Origin: Astrocystis sublimbata
Taxonomy: Eukaryota > Ascomycota > Sordariomycetes > Xylariales > Xylariaceae
Assembly: GCA_022453515.1 (NCBI GenBank)
Contig: JAJNNY010000006.1
Location: 434,001-498,000, forward strand
Direction: 5' to 3'
Length of the DNA: 64,000 nucleotides
The position numbers and the translations under genes were made by a program. Below, one piece after another: positions 44,826-56,354 of this stretch (position 1 is its first letter; the number at the start of each line of letters is the position of its first letter). Under the pieces are notes generated by a model. It worked only from the letters and a program-made list of their open reading frames with translations, was not told the DNA's origin and searched no databases.

Positions 44826-46972
44826 ACAGCGTTTTTTTCTCTTGAGACATGTTTTTCGACGAAAGGGAGTTTGGTAGGGTGGAATTATGCATGATTCGGA
44901 GATGAACATTGGCGTTTATGCATGACTTAAAGGAATCCATGATGTTACTTTGGGACGGGCTTTGCTACGAGAGGAGGGATCGGCCTTAGCATGGGTCCCT
45001 TCTCTGATACCTGGTCCTATAGATCGATGTTTGTACACTGTCTATTGAGAGCAGGAAATGCTCTGGACCACTATGAAACAAGACTTTTTTCGATATGCTA
45101 GTGGTGATGAGATTTCAACTATGCACGTGCGCAACCTATTACGGGCAACATGCAGTGTCAAGCAACGCATTGCATCTGACATCTTTTTCCTAGTGGTTTC
45201 AAGATAGATCAGTCTGTCAATTTATATTCCTGTCCCTTCGATGAGAGAAAGTGTTGGGTGCATTCGCATAGGTGGGAGCCTTGGCCTAGAGAGGCTCTGT
45301 CTGCTCTGCGCCTTGGTCAGATACTCGCAGCCGTGCAGGGCACCATACATGCCGTAGTTTGAAGGCCGCTTGGTTACAACCCTGGGATGTGGTACGGGTT
45401 ATCAAACAAACTGGACACACTGGTAGCGCAATTTAACCGCTCCGTAGCTGCAGCAAATACCTACCGTCCACCTTGTCTATCGTCGACCGTCATGCCGCCC
45501 GTGATGTTCTACTGAGTAGCCCAAAGATGATCGTAGGTCACCTGCTCTTTCACAATCATTCATCGCCAAGAGACCATATCGCGGTGATGCAACAGAATAC
45601 CCCCCTAAGCCCCGGCAGGCAGGTTGTGGTTCTAGCCGTCAATCACTTCTGTGCTGAGGGACGATGTTGGGCCAACCACAGTTATATGTAAATGGCCCAT
45701 GGGTGTGAGATGTTGGACCACACCGTGTGGGATATGGCCACCTAGTACACAGACAGTACGATTCCAGGCACAAAGTAGCGTGCACACATATTAGGACACC
45801 CAATGGCCCCTTGATCGATCGGCGGTGCGCACTTCGCCTTTTGACAATGGGTAAATTTTTACTTACATACCTAAGTACTTAGGCCCTTAGGATGTAGCTA
45901 CCAGCATATGCGGATGCGGGTAGGTTAGGTTTGCTTTGCCGGTTTCTGCCGAGCTGTTTGGAGTATACCTCCAGCAATCCCTGGTTGCTCCCTGGGTACG
46001 GAGCAACAGCCCATGGTATTTCAAGGGAGGCCAGAATCCTGCCCTCGCCCCCTTCTCTCTCCCTGGCCCGCCAGGACCCCCCCGTCCCTCAGCGCCCGAG
46101 TTGCATTAGTGCGCTACAACCCCGCAATCACCGAAGCTGCTGGAGCTTACCTTCCAGGCGCTCAGGGCTAACCAGAAACTGAGCTCATCCAATGATGCGG
46201 GACTTTCAGGCAGGGGTATAATAGTACATTGACACAAAGATATCAGCCTCACCTATCACCTTCTCGCGAACATCTCAGTAGGTCGATTTTGTTCTGGACA
46301 TTGGGTCGAGAATGTAGAGGAGGTGGAGTTTTGGCCGCATAGGTTTTCGTCATATTAAGGGCGGTTAAGGTTACCTACATGTACCTTAGCTTTAAGGTTA
46401 AGGTTAGTACCGTACCGGGGTACCTAAGGTTGCAAATAGCAGGTACCTGTCGAGCACGCTACCTACGAGTACATGTACCTACTTACCCGAAGCTAAGGTA
46501 AGAGGCGGTACGGTACCCCTCTACTCCCGCAGGTCCCGACCGCTGCAGTCCACTGTGGGAAGCTGTCATCAGTCCGGTAACGCAACCAGGGAGCAGCATC
46601 CCACCACAAGCATCCATGGATCTGTCCTAGGCACACCTGCAATTCAGAATCTCCCTACCTACCTACACGACCGTACACACATACATGTATTACAGATCTG
46701 TAACGATTCGACAGTAGTCCTAACCACCCCATCTCTTTCGGTCGTCTTATTGGGTATATTCGGTGAATCTGGCGACGTCCAACGCCCGAACCCGCTCCCG
46801 ACCCCTCCTCCTCCTCTCCCTTGTTGTCCTACTCTTGGCCATCACCTTCAACCTGGCTGCTCCACGGGCTCTCGCTCGCGCTTCTGTTTACTTTAAATAT
46901 CGCTTCAGATCTCATCCAGCTGCTACGCCTTCCCTGTCTCGTTTAACTACCCAAACTCTCGTCACAAGCACC
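44826..46972. other. long intergenic region rich in TACC/GGTA boxes
   Basis: About 2.1 kb upstream of the M3 peptidase gene. From 46370 to 46510 there is a dense run of GGTACC, TACCTAC and CTAAGGTA units, and AAGTACTTAGG lies near 45868. The frame upstream of the peptidase ATG is open back to 46763 but has no ATG. No other gene is seen. Confidence 0.55.
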
Positions 46973-49217
46973 ATGGCACCCGACAAGTACAGAAATCCAC
47001 CCCAGGCCCCGCCGACCTTTACCGGCACCAAAGAGTCCATTGTCGGAGATGCGAAGGCTCTCTGCGACACGACTCGCTCATTGCTGGACAAGATCGCTGC
47101 TGAGGTGCCCGCCGACAAGGCCAGCTTTGCTAGTGCCCTGGTGCCCCAGATAGAGGACGAGAATGAGGCCCAGCTCAGTTCCCGCATCCTGGGTTTCTAC
47201 CAATATGTTTCGGCCGATACGGACTTGCGCAATGCTTCCACAGAGGCCGAGAAGCTGATGGATGACTTCTCCATCGAGTGCAACATGCGCGAGGACATCT
47301 ACGCCCTCGTTGAAGCCGCCTTCCAGTCTCAGAAGACCAACGAACCGAATCTTGACCCCGAGAGTCTGCGTCTACTAGAGAAGGAGCGCAAGGGCTACAT
47401 CAGGAACGGTTTAGGTCTGCCCAAGGGCCCCCAGCGAGATCGCTTCAAGGAGATTAAGAAACGCCTGGGCCAGATTGGGATCCAGTTCCAAAAGGCTCTG
47501 AACGAAGAAGATGGTGGCCTATGGTTCACCAAGGAAGAGTTAGATGGTGTTCCTGGCGATCTTGTTGATGGTCTCGAGAAGGGCACCGGTGAGAACGAGG
47601 GCAAGGTTAAGCTGAGCTTCAAGTATCCAGACTTGTTCCCCACTCTCAAGTTTGCCAAGAACCCAGAGACGCGACGGACAGTGTTCATTGCTAATGAGAA
47701 TAAGGTGATTACATAGATATAGCCCAACTACAGGTTTGGAGGAGCTGACAATCATGGCAGTGCAACGACAACGTTCCCCTCTTCAAGGAGGCCATCCTGC
47801 TACGCGACGAGGCAGCACGCATGCTGGGCTATGCTAACCATGCCGCGTTCCGCATCGAAGACAAGATGGCAAAGGTGCCAGAAACAGTCAACACCTTCCT
47901 CTCTGACCTTCGGACCAAGCTAGCTCCTGGCGGCGTAAAGGAACAACAGCATCTACTAGAATTGAAGAAGAATGACGAGGAATCGAGGGGCCTAAAATCA
48001 GACGGGAACTTTTATCTATGGGATAACCGCTTCTACGACCGAATGATGGTGGAGCAGGAGTACAGTATAGATGAGGTCAAAATCTCCGAGTATTTCCCTC
48101 TTCAGTCTACGGTCCAAGCAATGCTCGAGATTTTTGAACACCTATTTGGTTTGGTCTTCGTCAAGTTAGACGAGAGTGAGCGCCAGCGGGTGTCGTCGAC
48201 TGGAAAAGCCAAAGATATCGCCTGGCACGAGGATGTCATCATCTTCTCGGTTTGGAACGATGCATCCGAAGGCGAGGGATTCGTTGGGTATCTCTATCTT
48301 GATCTGCACCCCCGTCAGGGTAAATATGGCCACGCGGCCAATTTCAGCCTCCAACCTGGGTATTCTCGAAAAGATGAATCGCGCCGGTACCCGGCTACAG
48401 CATTAGTATGCAACTTCTCGAAGCCCACGGAGAAGAAGCCGTCGCTACTCAAGCATGACGAGGTCGTGACGCTATTCCACGAGCTAGGCCACGGCATCCA
48501 CGATTTGTCAGGTCGTTGCAAGTACAGTCGTTTCCACGGCACATCTACGGTTAGAGACTTTGTGGAAGCACCGAGTCAGATGCTCGAGAACTGGTGCTGG
48601 ACGCCTAGCCAGCTCCGATCGCTCTCGAGCCATTACGAGACAGGCGAGAAGATACCGGATGAGCTCATCGAGAAGCTCATCTCGACCAAGCACGTCAACG
48701 ACGCTCTCTTCAACTTGAGACAGCTACACTTTGGCATTTTCGACATGACTGTCCACTCACCCAGCAGTCACGAAGAGTTGGAGAAGCTGGATGCCAGCAC
48801 ACTCTACAACGATCTGCGCGCACAGATTTGTGGTCTCAAGGGCCCTGAAGCTCTCGGCGAAAAGGGGTAAGTCTCCGTCCCAGTCTCAGTCTCAGCATAT
48901 CTGATAACACCCAATCGTTCATCGGGCTAACCAGGCATGACAGCACGTGGGGAAATGGTCAAGCTACTTTCGGTCATCTCATAGGAGGGTATGATGCGGG
49001 TTACTACGGCTACTTGTCGTCGCAGGTGTACAGCGCAGACATGTTCCACTCGAGCTTCAAGAAGGACCCCATGGATGGCAAGGAGGGCCGTAGATACCGC
49101 CACACCGTCTTGGAACGCGGCGGAAGCCAGGACGAGATGGAAACGCTGAAGCAATTCCTGGGCAGAGCGCCTAGCACGGAAGCATTCTATGCTGAGCTTG
49201 GGCTCGCCGCGGCATGA
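46973..49217 (+). CDS. PRD1: M3-family metallopeptidase (saccharolysin/thimet oligopeptidase), three exons
   Basis: Exons 46973-47704, 47761-48866 and 48935-49217 give 706 residues, the normal size for this family. The zinc motif HELGHGIH (HExxH, about residue 484) lies in LFHELGHGIHDLSG, and the third ligand Glu is in VEAPSQMLENW. The carboxy end has the HLIGGYDAGYYGYL loop typical of substrate-binding Tyr residues. The enzyme cuts short peptides, mostly in the cytosol or the mitochondrial intermembrane space. Upstream of the chosen ATG the frame stays open and encodes a hydrophobic, Arg-rich stretch (LLLLSLVVLLLAITF) but begins with GTG; a leader exon adding a targeting signal cannot be excluded. 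The acceptor at 48934 restores GHDSTWGNGQATF. Confidence 0.93.
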
Positions 49218-49913
49218 CTACCCCATATAGACAGTAGGTCCAGGCTATAGATAAGATCATGGCATACCTAAGTAGTATGCATCTATGCATTCGGTAGACA
49301 GATGAATCCCTAGGTAGCCTTTTAAACTAATATGCTAAAGCATACATTCTCACCTATGAAACAGGCCTAACGAGCTTTCATGGCCAAATCCTCGACGAGA
49401 CCTGCATGTGTATCGTCACTGTTTGTAGGGTGAGGTAGAAGGAGTATGTATTCCAAGCAATTGAGCGCTCTCTCCCTGTCGAGTGTGTGAAGTACATGTC
49501 AATATGGAATATGGGCATGTATGGGTACATGCTCCAGGACCCAGGGGGCCAAGTAGGCATATGCCTATAATCGGCCCCTCGATGTTGGTCGGTGGGGTAA
49601 ATACGCATGATGTATCCAAGTACCCACACAAGCACACGGGCGAAGTAAACAACACGCGTAGACTGAGCCAATCAACAAGACCTGAACAACACCAGCCCTG
49701 CAGCGCACTAGCGGTTCCGGCGTCCCTCAATTACAATTACTTACTCAGTACACCACGATCTGCATTGCGCTGTTCTCAACCAACACTGCATTCACATATG
49801 CTCTGAATTTAACCGACTCGTCCAATAGTTCTCTTACTGTCTTACTATACCTGTGAAACTATCTTTTACGACTCTCCTGCTCGACGGCGCTACCGCCACC
49901 AGTCCTGACCAAG
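49218..49913. other. intergenic, no gene seen
   Basis: About 700 bp. CCTAAGTAGT and CCTAGGTAG boxes lie near 49265-49320. Nothing else is recognised. Confidence 0.5.
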
Positions 49914-52435
49914 ATGGAGGAGCTCAGCGAGATGCCGGAACAGTACTACACCCACGACGGTCGCGTTGCCTCGTTTTACCCCCCCAAACCAGCTGCACGA
50001 CGGGGTTCCAACGCGAAGGGGAAAGCGCCCAAGCCCTTATCATGGCCGCACAGTCAGCTAGACCCCGAAGTTGTACGCGACAAGACAGCCTGACCCGCAC
50101 GCGACCTGACGAATGGCTGCTGATTTACGCTTCTAGTTTGCTCGCGCCGGCTTCTACTTCGCCCCCGACGCCGAATTCCCCGACAACACAGTGTGCTTTC
50201 TATGCCACAAGAACATGGGCGGGTGGGAGGACGACGACAACCCCTTCGTCGAGCACCTGCGGTTGTCACCGCGCTGCGGCTGGGCCATTGTCGCAGGCAT
50301 CGAGACGGGCCTGGGCGACTATTCCCAGGACGACCCTACCGGCTCCGACATGATTGCGGCGCGCAAGGAAACCTTCGGTGACCGGTGGCCGCATGACGGC
50401 AAGAGAGGCTGGAAGTGCAAGACGAAGCAGGTACGCCTCCCTCCCTTGGCTTGTGACCATCAGTCTGTTTCGTTACTTGCTGTTTCCGGCCGTCCCTGAC
50501 TTTGAAGCGCGACAGCTTGTAGATGCCGGTTGGAAGTACACACCTACCATGGACTCCGACGACATGGCCACCTGCGCCTACTGTCAGTTGGCCCTTGACG
50601 GATGGGAGCCCAAGGACAATCCCATGTGAGTACCTTCTCGACACCTGGTCTAGACTGCTAGACTGTCCACACAATCTGCTGCTTCCCCAGTGGTGCTTAT
50701 GTGTTTCCGTAGGGATGAGCATTATCGACGATCTCCCGACTGTCCGTTCTTCACCTTGATGAATCAATACAAGGCTGCCGCGCCTGCAAAGAAGAAAGGC
50801 CGTGGGAAAGCAGTCAGATCTTCCAAGGCACAGCGCCTCTCCACACAGTCTGCCGCCACTGCCGCCTCCGAGGCGCCCTCGCTGCTTGAACATTCCGCAG
50901 ACCACGACGATAGTGTTTTGACCACTACCTCGGTCATGACTCAAGGTGGTACGAAGCGTCCAAGAGCCAAGAAGGCTACTACTGCGAAGGGTAAGAAGTC
51001 TAGAGCCAAGAAGGAGGAGGTTGTCGAAGTGCTCGAGGACCCCGAAGAGGATGCACAATCAGAACACGCAGAAGAGCCCCAGCAGGCGGAGATCGAGGAG
51101 GTTGCCCCAAAGCCTGCTCGTGGTCGTAAGCGCACGAGTGCTGCCGTTGAAGATTCGGTGCTCACAACAGCGGAAGCCCCCCCTCCGAAGAAGAGGGCAG
51201 CACGAGGAAGAGTGGCCTCTGCCTCTGCCAAGACACAAAAGCCAGATACCGATCACGCCATGTTCGACCCATCACCTCCAGAGGTGGATGATGCTGTTGT
51301 GGATGCCGAGCTCCAGGCATTGGAAGCCGAAATGGAGGTCGAACTAGAGCAGAAACTACAGGTTCCTAAGAAGGGCCGTCAGGCTGGAGTTCGTAAGGCT
51401 TCCAAACAGACGACGAAGAAAACGAAGGCGAAGGCACCCGTAGAGCCTACGCCCCAACCGGAACCCGAACTTATAGTCGACCCGGATATGGACGAGCTAG
51501 CGGAAGATCACAATACGAGCACAGTGAGCAACGGTACCGTTGTCCGGACGAGCATCTCTTCCACCACTGCACCCAGGAAGCGAGGCCGACCTAGCAAGAA
51601 ATCATTACTAGCTCAAGCAGAAGTCCAAGCCCAAGTCCGAGTAGAGGCGCGGCAAGAACCTCCTGCCCAGCAGGATACCGAGCATGAACATGAGCCTGAG
51701 CCAGAAGCCGAAATTGAAGATGTCGACATGGCCGAGCCTGAACCAGAGCCCGAACCAGAACACCAATCTGAAGCTGAACCCGAACCCGAACTTAGCTTCT
51801 CCGAGAAGGTTGCCAAAGTCACAAAGATCCTACCGCCTTCGAGGGACAAATCATTGCCGCCACCGCCTCCCGAATCGGACTCTGAGTCGGAGGCGGAAGC
51901 GGAGGTAGAAGCGGAGGTGGGTCCGCAGGAGTTAGAACCACCCACTACACCGAAGGCTCTGATTTCACCCGCGCCAGCAGCCCGACAAGCCGCCGTATCA
52001 CCATCCCAGTCTCCACAGTCCTCCGACGCCGAGAATCAGCCTCCGTCGTCGAAGCCCTCCAACACATCCAAGAGCACGCGCGTCGCGCTAGAACCCGTTG
52101 CTACTACAACCCCTGTGCGGTCGGCGTCGTCGCCCTCAAAGCGTAACATCATCGCTGGGCTGCAGACCACCACACCCTGGAGCGCCGTTGATGTGGAGCT
52201 GATCTTTGACGATCTGGACCAGGAGAACGCGTTGTCTACGGGTAAATTCTTGAAAAGCGGCATGGAGCTGTCGACCCCGGAACAGACAATGACGGTCGAG
52301 GAGTGGATATATCACAATGCGGAACAGGCGGAGAAGAAGCTGAAGCATGAGTGCGAGACTATCGTCATGGCCTTTGAGAAGGAGGGCACGAGGGCTATGA
52401 AAGCGCTCGAGGGAATCGTTGTTGAGTCGCAATAG
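49914..52435 (+). CDS. BIR1: Bir1/survivin-type protein with two BIR domains, four exons
   Basis: Exons 49914-50072, 50137-50430, 50516-50625 and 50713-52435 give 761 residues. BIR1 spans roughly residues 15-105 (VASFYPP, SWPH, LDPEV, FARAGFYFAPDAEFPDNTVC, FLCHKNMGGWEDDDNP, EHLRLSPRCGW) and BIR2 about 120-205 (TFGDRWPH, LVDAGWKYTP, TCAYCQLALDGWEPKDNP, DEHYRRSPDCPFF), each with a CCHC zinc site. A long disordered part follows with Lys/Arg patches, one AT-hook-like KRGRPSKK and Glu-Pro runs. The C-terminus is a helix (TVEEWIYHNAEQAEKKLKHE) conserved in fungal Bir1. Bir1 is the survivin subunit of the chromosomal passenger complex with Aurora kinase and INCENP at centromeres. Each BIR is interrupted by an intron, so no single open frame shows a complete domain. 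Confidence 0.92.
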
Positions 52436-53041
52436 AGAGGGAAACAGTGAGGGGTAGAGAGGAAGGGAGCATTATACGAACCGACAGCTGTGCTTTTATT
52501 TTTTAGGCGGTATGGGGTGAAAGGCGCCTTGGTCTAGGGTTGTTTGTACATCATGGTATGGGTTGGTGTTTCGGTCTGGTTCTAGAAAGGGGCGGCCGGG
52601 TCTGATATGTGGGTTTGTAGATCCAGGTTTCTATGATGATTAATGAATAGGAGCATCTGATGCATGGTTTAACTGGCATGACTGAGTCCGGGTAATGGGC
52701 TGGGGCTGCCCTTGCTTATTCTGGGCGATAAGATGTATGCTGCATCTACGTTCATGTATACTGAAGTCTAAGTTCTTATCTACCTAGGTGTGGACAGATA
52801 AAGCTCGTGTAGAAGCATTTCTACGAACCTTGAAGGCCATGATTGACGTAACTAACCAGGCAGGTATATAAAGACACATGTCTAAAGAGAATCCGACCTA
52901 TTCCCACCTCTAGCTGATCTTCCATGAGCATCACTACCTGCCTAGCTACCTACTTCATTGCTTCAACGACTGCTTATCTACTTACCTCCTTACCACCCAC
53001 CCTACCTATCACATTTCTACGGCCATCACCAAAGTCTGAAG
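52436..53041. other. 3' flank of BIR1 and possible promoter
   Basis: About 600 bp. A CTACCTAGGTG box lies near 52785 and a GGTATATAAAGACAC motif near 52862, which could be a TATA box for a small downstream frame. Confidence 0.45.
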
Positions 53042-53356
53042 ATGGCGGCTCCGAGACAATATGGGCTGCCTACTCCACCACTGTCACCGTCGCCGGAGTC
53101 TGCCTCACTACTTTCAAAACGACATTATTTGTCACTACGTCAAGATCATCACTTCCGCGGTTTTTGCTTTTTTATGCTTCTAACTTCAGTACTTCTGCTG
53201 TCGCTAGTCATTACGTCGTCACCGTTAAGACTATATTCACTATTGATAATTCCATACCTTGGCGGTTGCTATCACTATATTAATTGTTGTTACTACCTTG
53301 TTTGGCATCGAGTTATTCCAGAACAAGGCGAGGACACTTCTACCGGCAGCCACTAA
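53042..53356 (+). CDS. doubtful small membrane protein
   Basis: A 104-residue frame that starts MAAPRQYGLPTPPLSPSPES and continues with two hydrophobic runs (GFCFFMLLTSVLLLSLVI and a second near LYSLLIIPYLGG). A TATA-like motif lies 180 bp upstream. I recognise no family. Two overlapping frames on the same strand are also open here because the DNA is low in stop codons, so coding is only possible, not shown. Confidence 0.25.
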   Translation: MAAPRQYGLPTPPLSPSPESASLLSKRHYLSLRQDHHFRGFCFFMLLTSVLLLSLVITSSPLRLYSLLIIPYLGGCYHYINCCYYLVWHRVIPEQGEDTSTGSH

Positions 53357-54359
53357 GAGCAACAACAGAAGATGACGGTGGCTGTTCATGCGGACGCCGG
53401 CAGCGATGCCTTAGCACCCAACTCCTTCACAAAAACAATAAGATCACGACGCGGAAACCCTTGCAAATTTCGACATTTTGTCACAAGCTTTGACAACTAC
53501 AGCAAAACCGAAAGTGTTGTACGCCAAGGTACAGGGGCACCTATACGTTCGAGAAGGCTATCTACCTATAAGTAGGTATACAGACCTACGACATCGGCCC
53601 AACTCGGGAGCTCGGGACCACGGCGCCTCTATGTCGCTGAACGACCGACTACCACATACACAACGCCGAGCACGAGCCTAATGAGCGGAGACAACGGAAA
53701 TAGTTTAACCATTACGCGGGCCTTCAAAGTTTAAGATAGTGGATGTCTTCGTTTATAACGGTTATGAGGCCGGAATAGCCCACTGCGCTGTATTTATACC
53801 CATAGGGGGGTCAGAAACTCGTATCTTCGGCGATAAATATGCGATCAATCCATCAAAAAGATACTTCCTCTCCTTGTACATTTCATTTCGATCTGTAAGA
53901 GGCCGCTTCTTTTGATACTGAAACAGTACAGTCGACATGCCAGAGGGCACATGCATAAAGGCGATCAGGCGGCCATAAATATAACTCAGAGTCACCAGCG
54001 ATAGCGAAACACTCCCCCGACTATCTCTATCTGGTACTTACTTATCTATGTATAAAACATTGGGATATTATGATAAACACTATATGGTAAGAATAAACTA
54101 GCACCTTCGTGTGGCATGGTGTGGGGGTAGGAGCGCATCGAATTGCCTGTTGACCACTACTAAACCTATCACAGTATACTCACCAGGGGATATTCTCCAA
54201 ACTCCAAACACTTCCTTTCGACCTGACCTTATATATACAAACATATATATATACCTATGCATTATTCAACGCTTTAGAAGAATCAAATCTGATGAGAGAA
54301 GATCAACGCTTTAGAAGAATCAAATCCGATGAGAGAAGAATGAGAAACCACAACGTTAC
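53357..54359. other. intergenic, no gene seen
   Basis: About 1 kb, moderately AT-rich, with a TATATA run near 54230-54252. Apart from the 37-bp duplication listed separately, nothing is recognised. Confidence 0.5.
54266..54339 (+). repeat. tandem duplication of a 37-bp unit
   Basis: Two adjacent copies starting TCAACGCTTTAGAAGAATCA differ at one base (T/C). They lie just downstream of the metallo-beta-lactamase-like gene, probably in or near its 3' untranslated region. Confidence 0.85.
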
Positions 54360-55541
54360 TCATGAGAGTACCAGACCATCGCCAGATCCAAGCCCTACAA
54401 ACTCATACCCACCCTCGTCCTCCCTGCTCCCTCCCTTCTTGTCGGTCTTGGGCTTCTGCCCTTCACTTTTCACGGCGTCGGCCACCGACCAGGTCGTTCG
54501 TCGAATCAGCATGGAGACGAATCCGCCTCCCTTCTTTACCTCGTCATGCGTTGCGACCCAGTACTTTGCGCCACACTCCCTTGCAGCAGCGACCCCGTTC
54601 ACGCCGCCCAGATTCAGTTGCTTGGTCATCCACAGCCTGACGTCGTCCAGCCCATGCAAGAGCGCGAGCGTTCTGAGACCCGTGCTCTGTATGCCCGACA
54701 GAGCGCCAGGCTCGATGCCGTGCGGTGAGTATATCACCGCATTGCTACGGTCGGTCGCCTCCCCAGATGAAGCTCCAGCCCAGGCCACTAGGAGTGCGGA
54801 GTGGTAGTACAGCGCATTCCCCGGTGTGACCACACGTCCTACGCCGACCCAAGGTGGCAGTGGCGCACAACTCAGAGCGTCGCGCCAGTCTTTGGTGCCA
54901 GCAGCTAAGAAGGCGGGCATATCATACACGACATCAAAGTGCTTCCACGACCGGATCAGCTTCGCAGCCTTGTCGGGGGCGAAGATAGGAGTGGCACTTG
55001 GGAGCTCGCGTAGAGTTGACTCGTGACAGTGGTCTGTGAACTCGTGCGAAATGGCCACCACGTCAATATACGAGTCGTGCTTCTCGTGCGACTGCTGATC
55101 CGTGGCAGGTCCGGGTTGTACCTCGGTCCTATTCCCGTTACCATCGTGGGGCGCCGCAATCTCTCCCTCCAGCTCGCTCAGCAGCCCGTTGAGCTCGTCC
55201 ATCGTCTGCACGCTCGGCGCCACTACGTGCCACTGGATCGAGAACCAACGCCCGCCGTCGGATTGGGGACCCTGCAACCAAGGATCCAGCAACACGTTGA
55301 ACCGGCTTCGACCGGGCGGCCGGGCTACGCCCTTGGGATACGGCAGGTGCAGAAGCCATGTCGTGTCCGCATTGAGATGCGTCAGTATTGCATGAGGACC
55401 GCGCCAGGCTGTATTTAATGATTCTCTGTCATTGATATGCAACGTTGTTGGTGGCTCTGGGTCAGCCGATTGAAGGACTGGAGTCTCGCCCCCTTGGTGG
55501 CTGTCAGGATTTGGGATCGACAAGGATGGTGTCTGCATCAT
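54360..55541 (-). CDS. metallo-beta-lactamase-fold protein with altered metal motif
   Basis: A single exon of 393 residues from the ATG at 55541 (the longer frame begins with TTG). The order of elements fits the metallo-beta-lactamase fold: ILTHLNADTTWLLHLPYP, RFNVLLDPWLQGPQSD, VVAISHEFTDHCHESTLRELP, PIFAPDKAAKLIRSW, then AVIYSPHGIEP and a late ARECGAKYWVATHDE segment. The central motif reads HEFTDHCH where active enzymes have HxHxDH, so the second His is Phe. Such fungal proteins may bind metal differently or be inactive. There is no signal peptide or membrane helix, so it is probably cytosolic. Substrate unknown. The Ser/Gly-rich end looks disordered. Confidence 0.82.
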   Translation of the reverse strand: MMQTPSLSIPNPDSHQGGETPVLQSADPEPPTTLHINDRESLNTAWRGPHAILTHLNADTTWLLHLPYPKGVARPPGRSRFNVLLDPWLQGPQSDGGRWFSIQWHVVAPSVQTMDELNGLLSELEGEIAAPHDGNGNRTEVQPGPATDQQSHEKHDSYIDVVAISHEFTDHCHESTLRELPSATPIFAPDKAAKLIRSWKHFDVVYDMPAFLAAGTKDWRDALSCAPLPPWVGVGRVVTPGNALYYHSALLVAWAGASSGEATDRSNAVIYSPHGIEPGALSGIQSTGLRTLALLHGLDDVRLWMTKQLNLGGVNGVAAARECGAKYWVATHDEVKKGGGFVSMLIRRTTWSVADAVKSEGQKPKTDKKGGSREDEGGYEFVGLGSGDGLVLS

Positions 55542-56051
55542 AGAATGCTTTTTGCTATGAATGGCTTGCTGGGCTGCAATCAAGATTTCAGATTGAACTC
55601 AATGGTAGAGCGAGCAATTGAGTTCTAAGTAGGTACAGTATGATACCGATGAGAGCATTAATGTGGAGTAAGTGGCGTTGTAGGTAGGTGGTCTAAAGTT
55701 GTCGTCCTACTAACATAAGGTAGTATGTAGACGGATGGACCTCCATAGTCCTTCCCACCTCGCCACCTAAGGTACCTTGGCGAAGGCTTGCAACGGGAGG
55801 GCTTGTTCTTCCTTAGGTAGCGCAGAGAATGTGGGCCATGCCTAATTGGGCAAATATTGAAGCGTCGCAGGGTTCAAGAAGCGAAGTCGCAAATCATGCT
55901 ATGGAATCTGCCAAAACAGAAAGGGAAAATATAAGAGGGCAACTGAAAGTAAGACACCAATGCTAGGGGAGTTGAAGCTATCGGTAAACTGTAAGTAAGA
56001 CCCTGCTGCATATTTCACAGTAGGCCTTGGGGCACCTCGTATGAAATCCAT
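55542..56051. other. spacer between the MBL-like gene and the transposon relic
   Basis: About 500 bp with GTAGGTAGGTGG and CTAAGGTACCTTGG boxes near 55680 and 55768. No gene is seen. An 11-bp GAAATCCATTA directly abuts the left end of the transposon. Confidence 0.5.
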
Positions 56052-56052
56052 T

Positions 56053-56101
56053 AACGTCATCCACAAATCAGTGTTGTACCCAAGTCAGTGTCGTACTTTT
56101 C
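56053..56101 (+). repeat. left terminal inverted repeat of the Fot1/pogo relic
   Basis: It pairs with 57887-57935. Starting after the TA, the arm reads ACGTCATCCACAAATCAGTG; the other arm differs by single C/T or G/A changes. Confidence 0.9.
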
Positions 56102-56354
56102 CATAATTTCAAACCTTCTTCTTTTATTTATAAATATTTAACTAATCATAATATGACACATAAATCTAGTAAAGCTAATCTGCAGCTAACGGTCTAAAGT
56201 AAAAAACGCGACCCTTATTTTTTTTTTTCAGAAGCTTGCTAAAATCTTCTACGTTTGTAACTGTACCTTTAAGCAACGATTTAAAAAAAAGCAACTATAA
56301 GTAATAACAAATTAAACAAAACGAAATCTTATTATATTTAAAAAGGATACTATT

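Noticed and set aside
45410..45440. tRNA-like TGGTAGCGCAAT string
   Set aside because: No acceptor stem, anticodon loop or T-loop could be paired around it. No other tRNA or 5S rRNA was found by eye.
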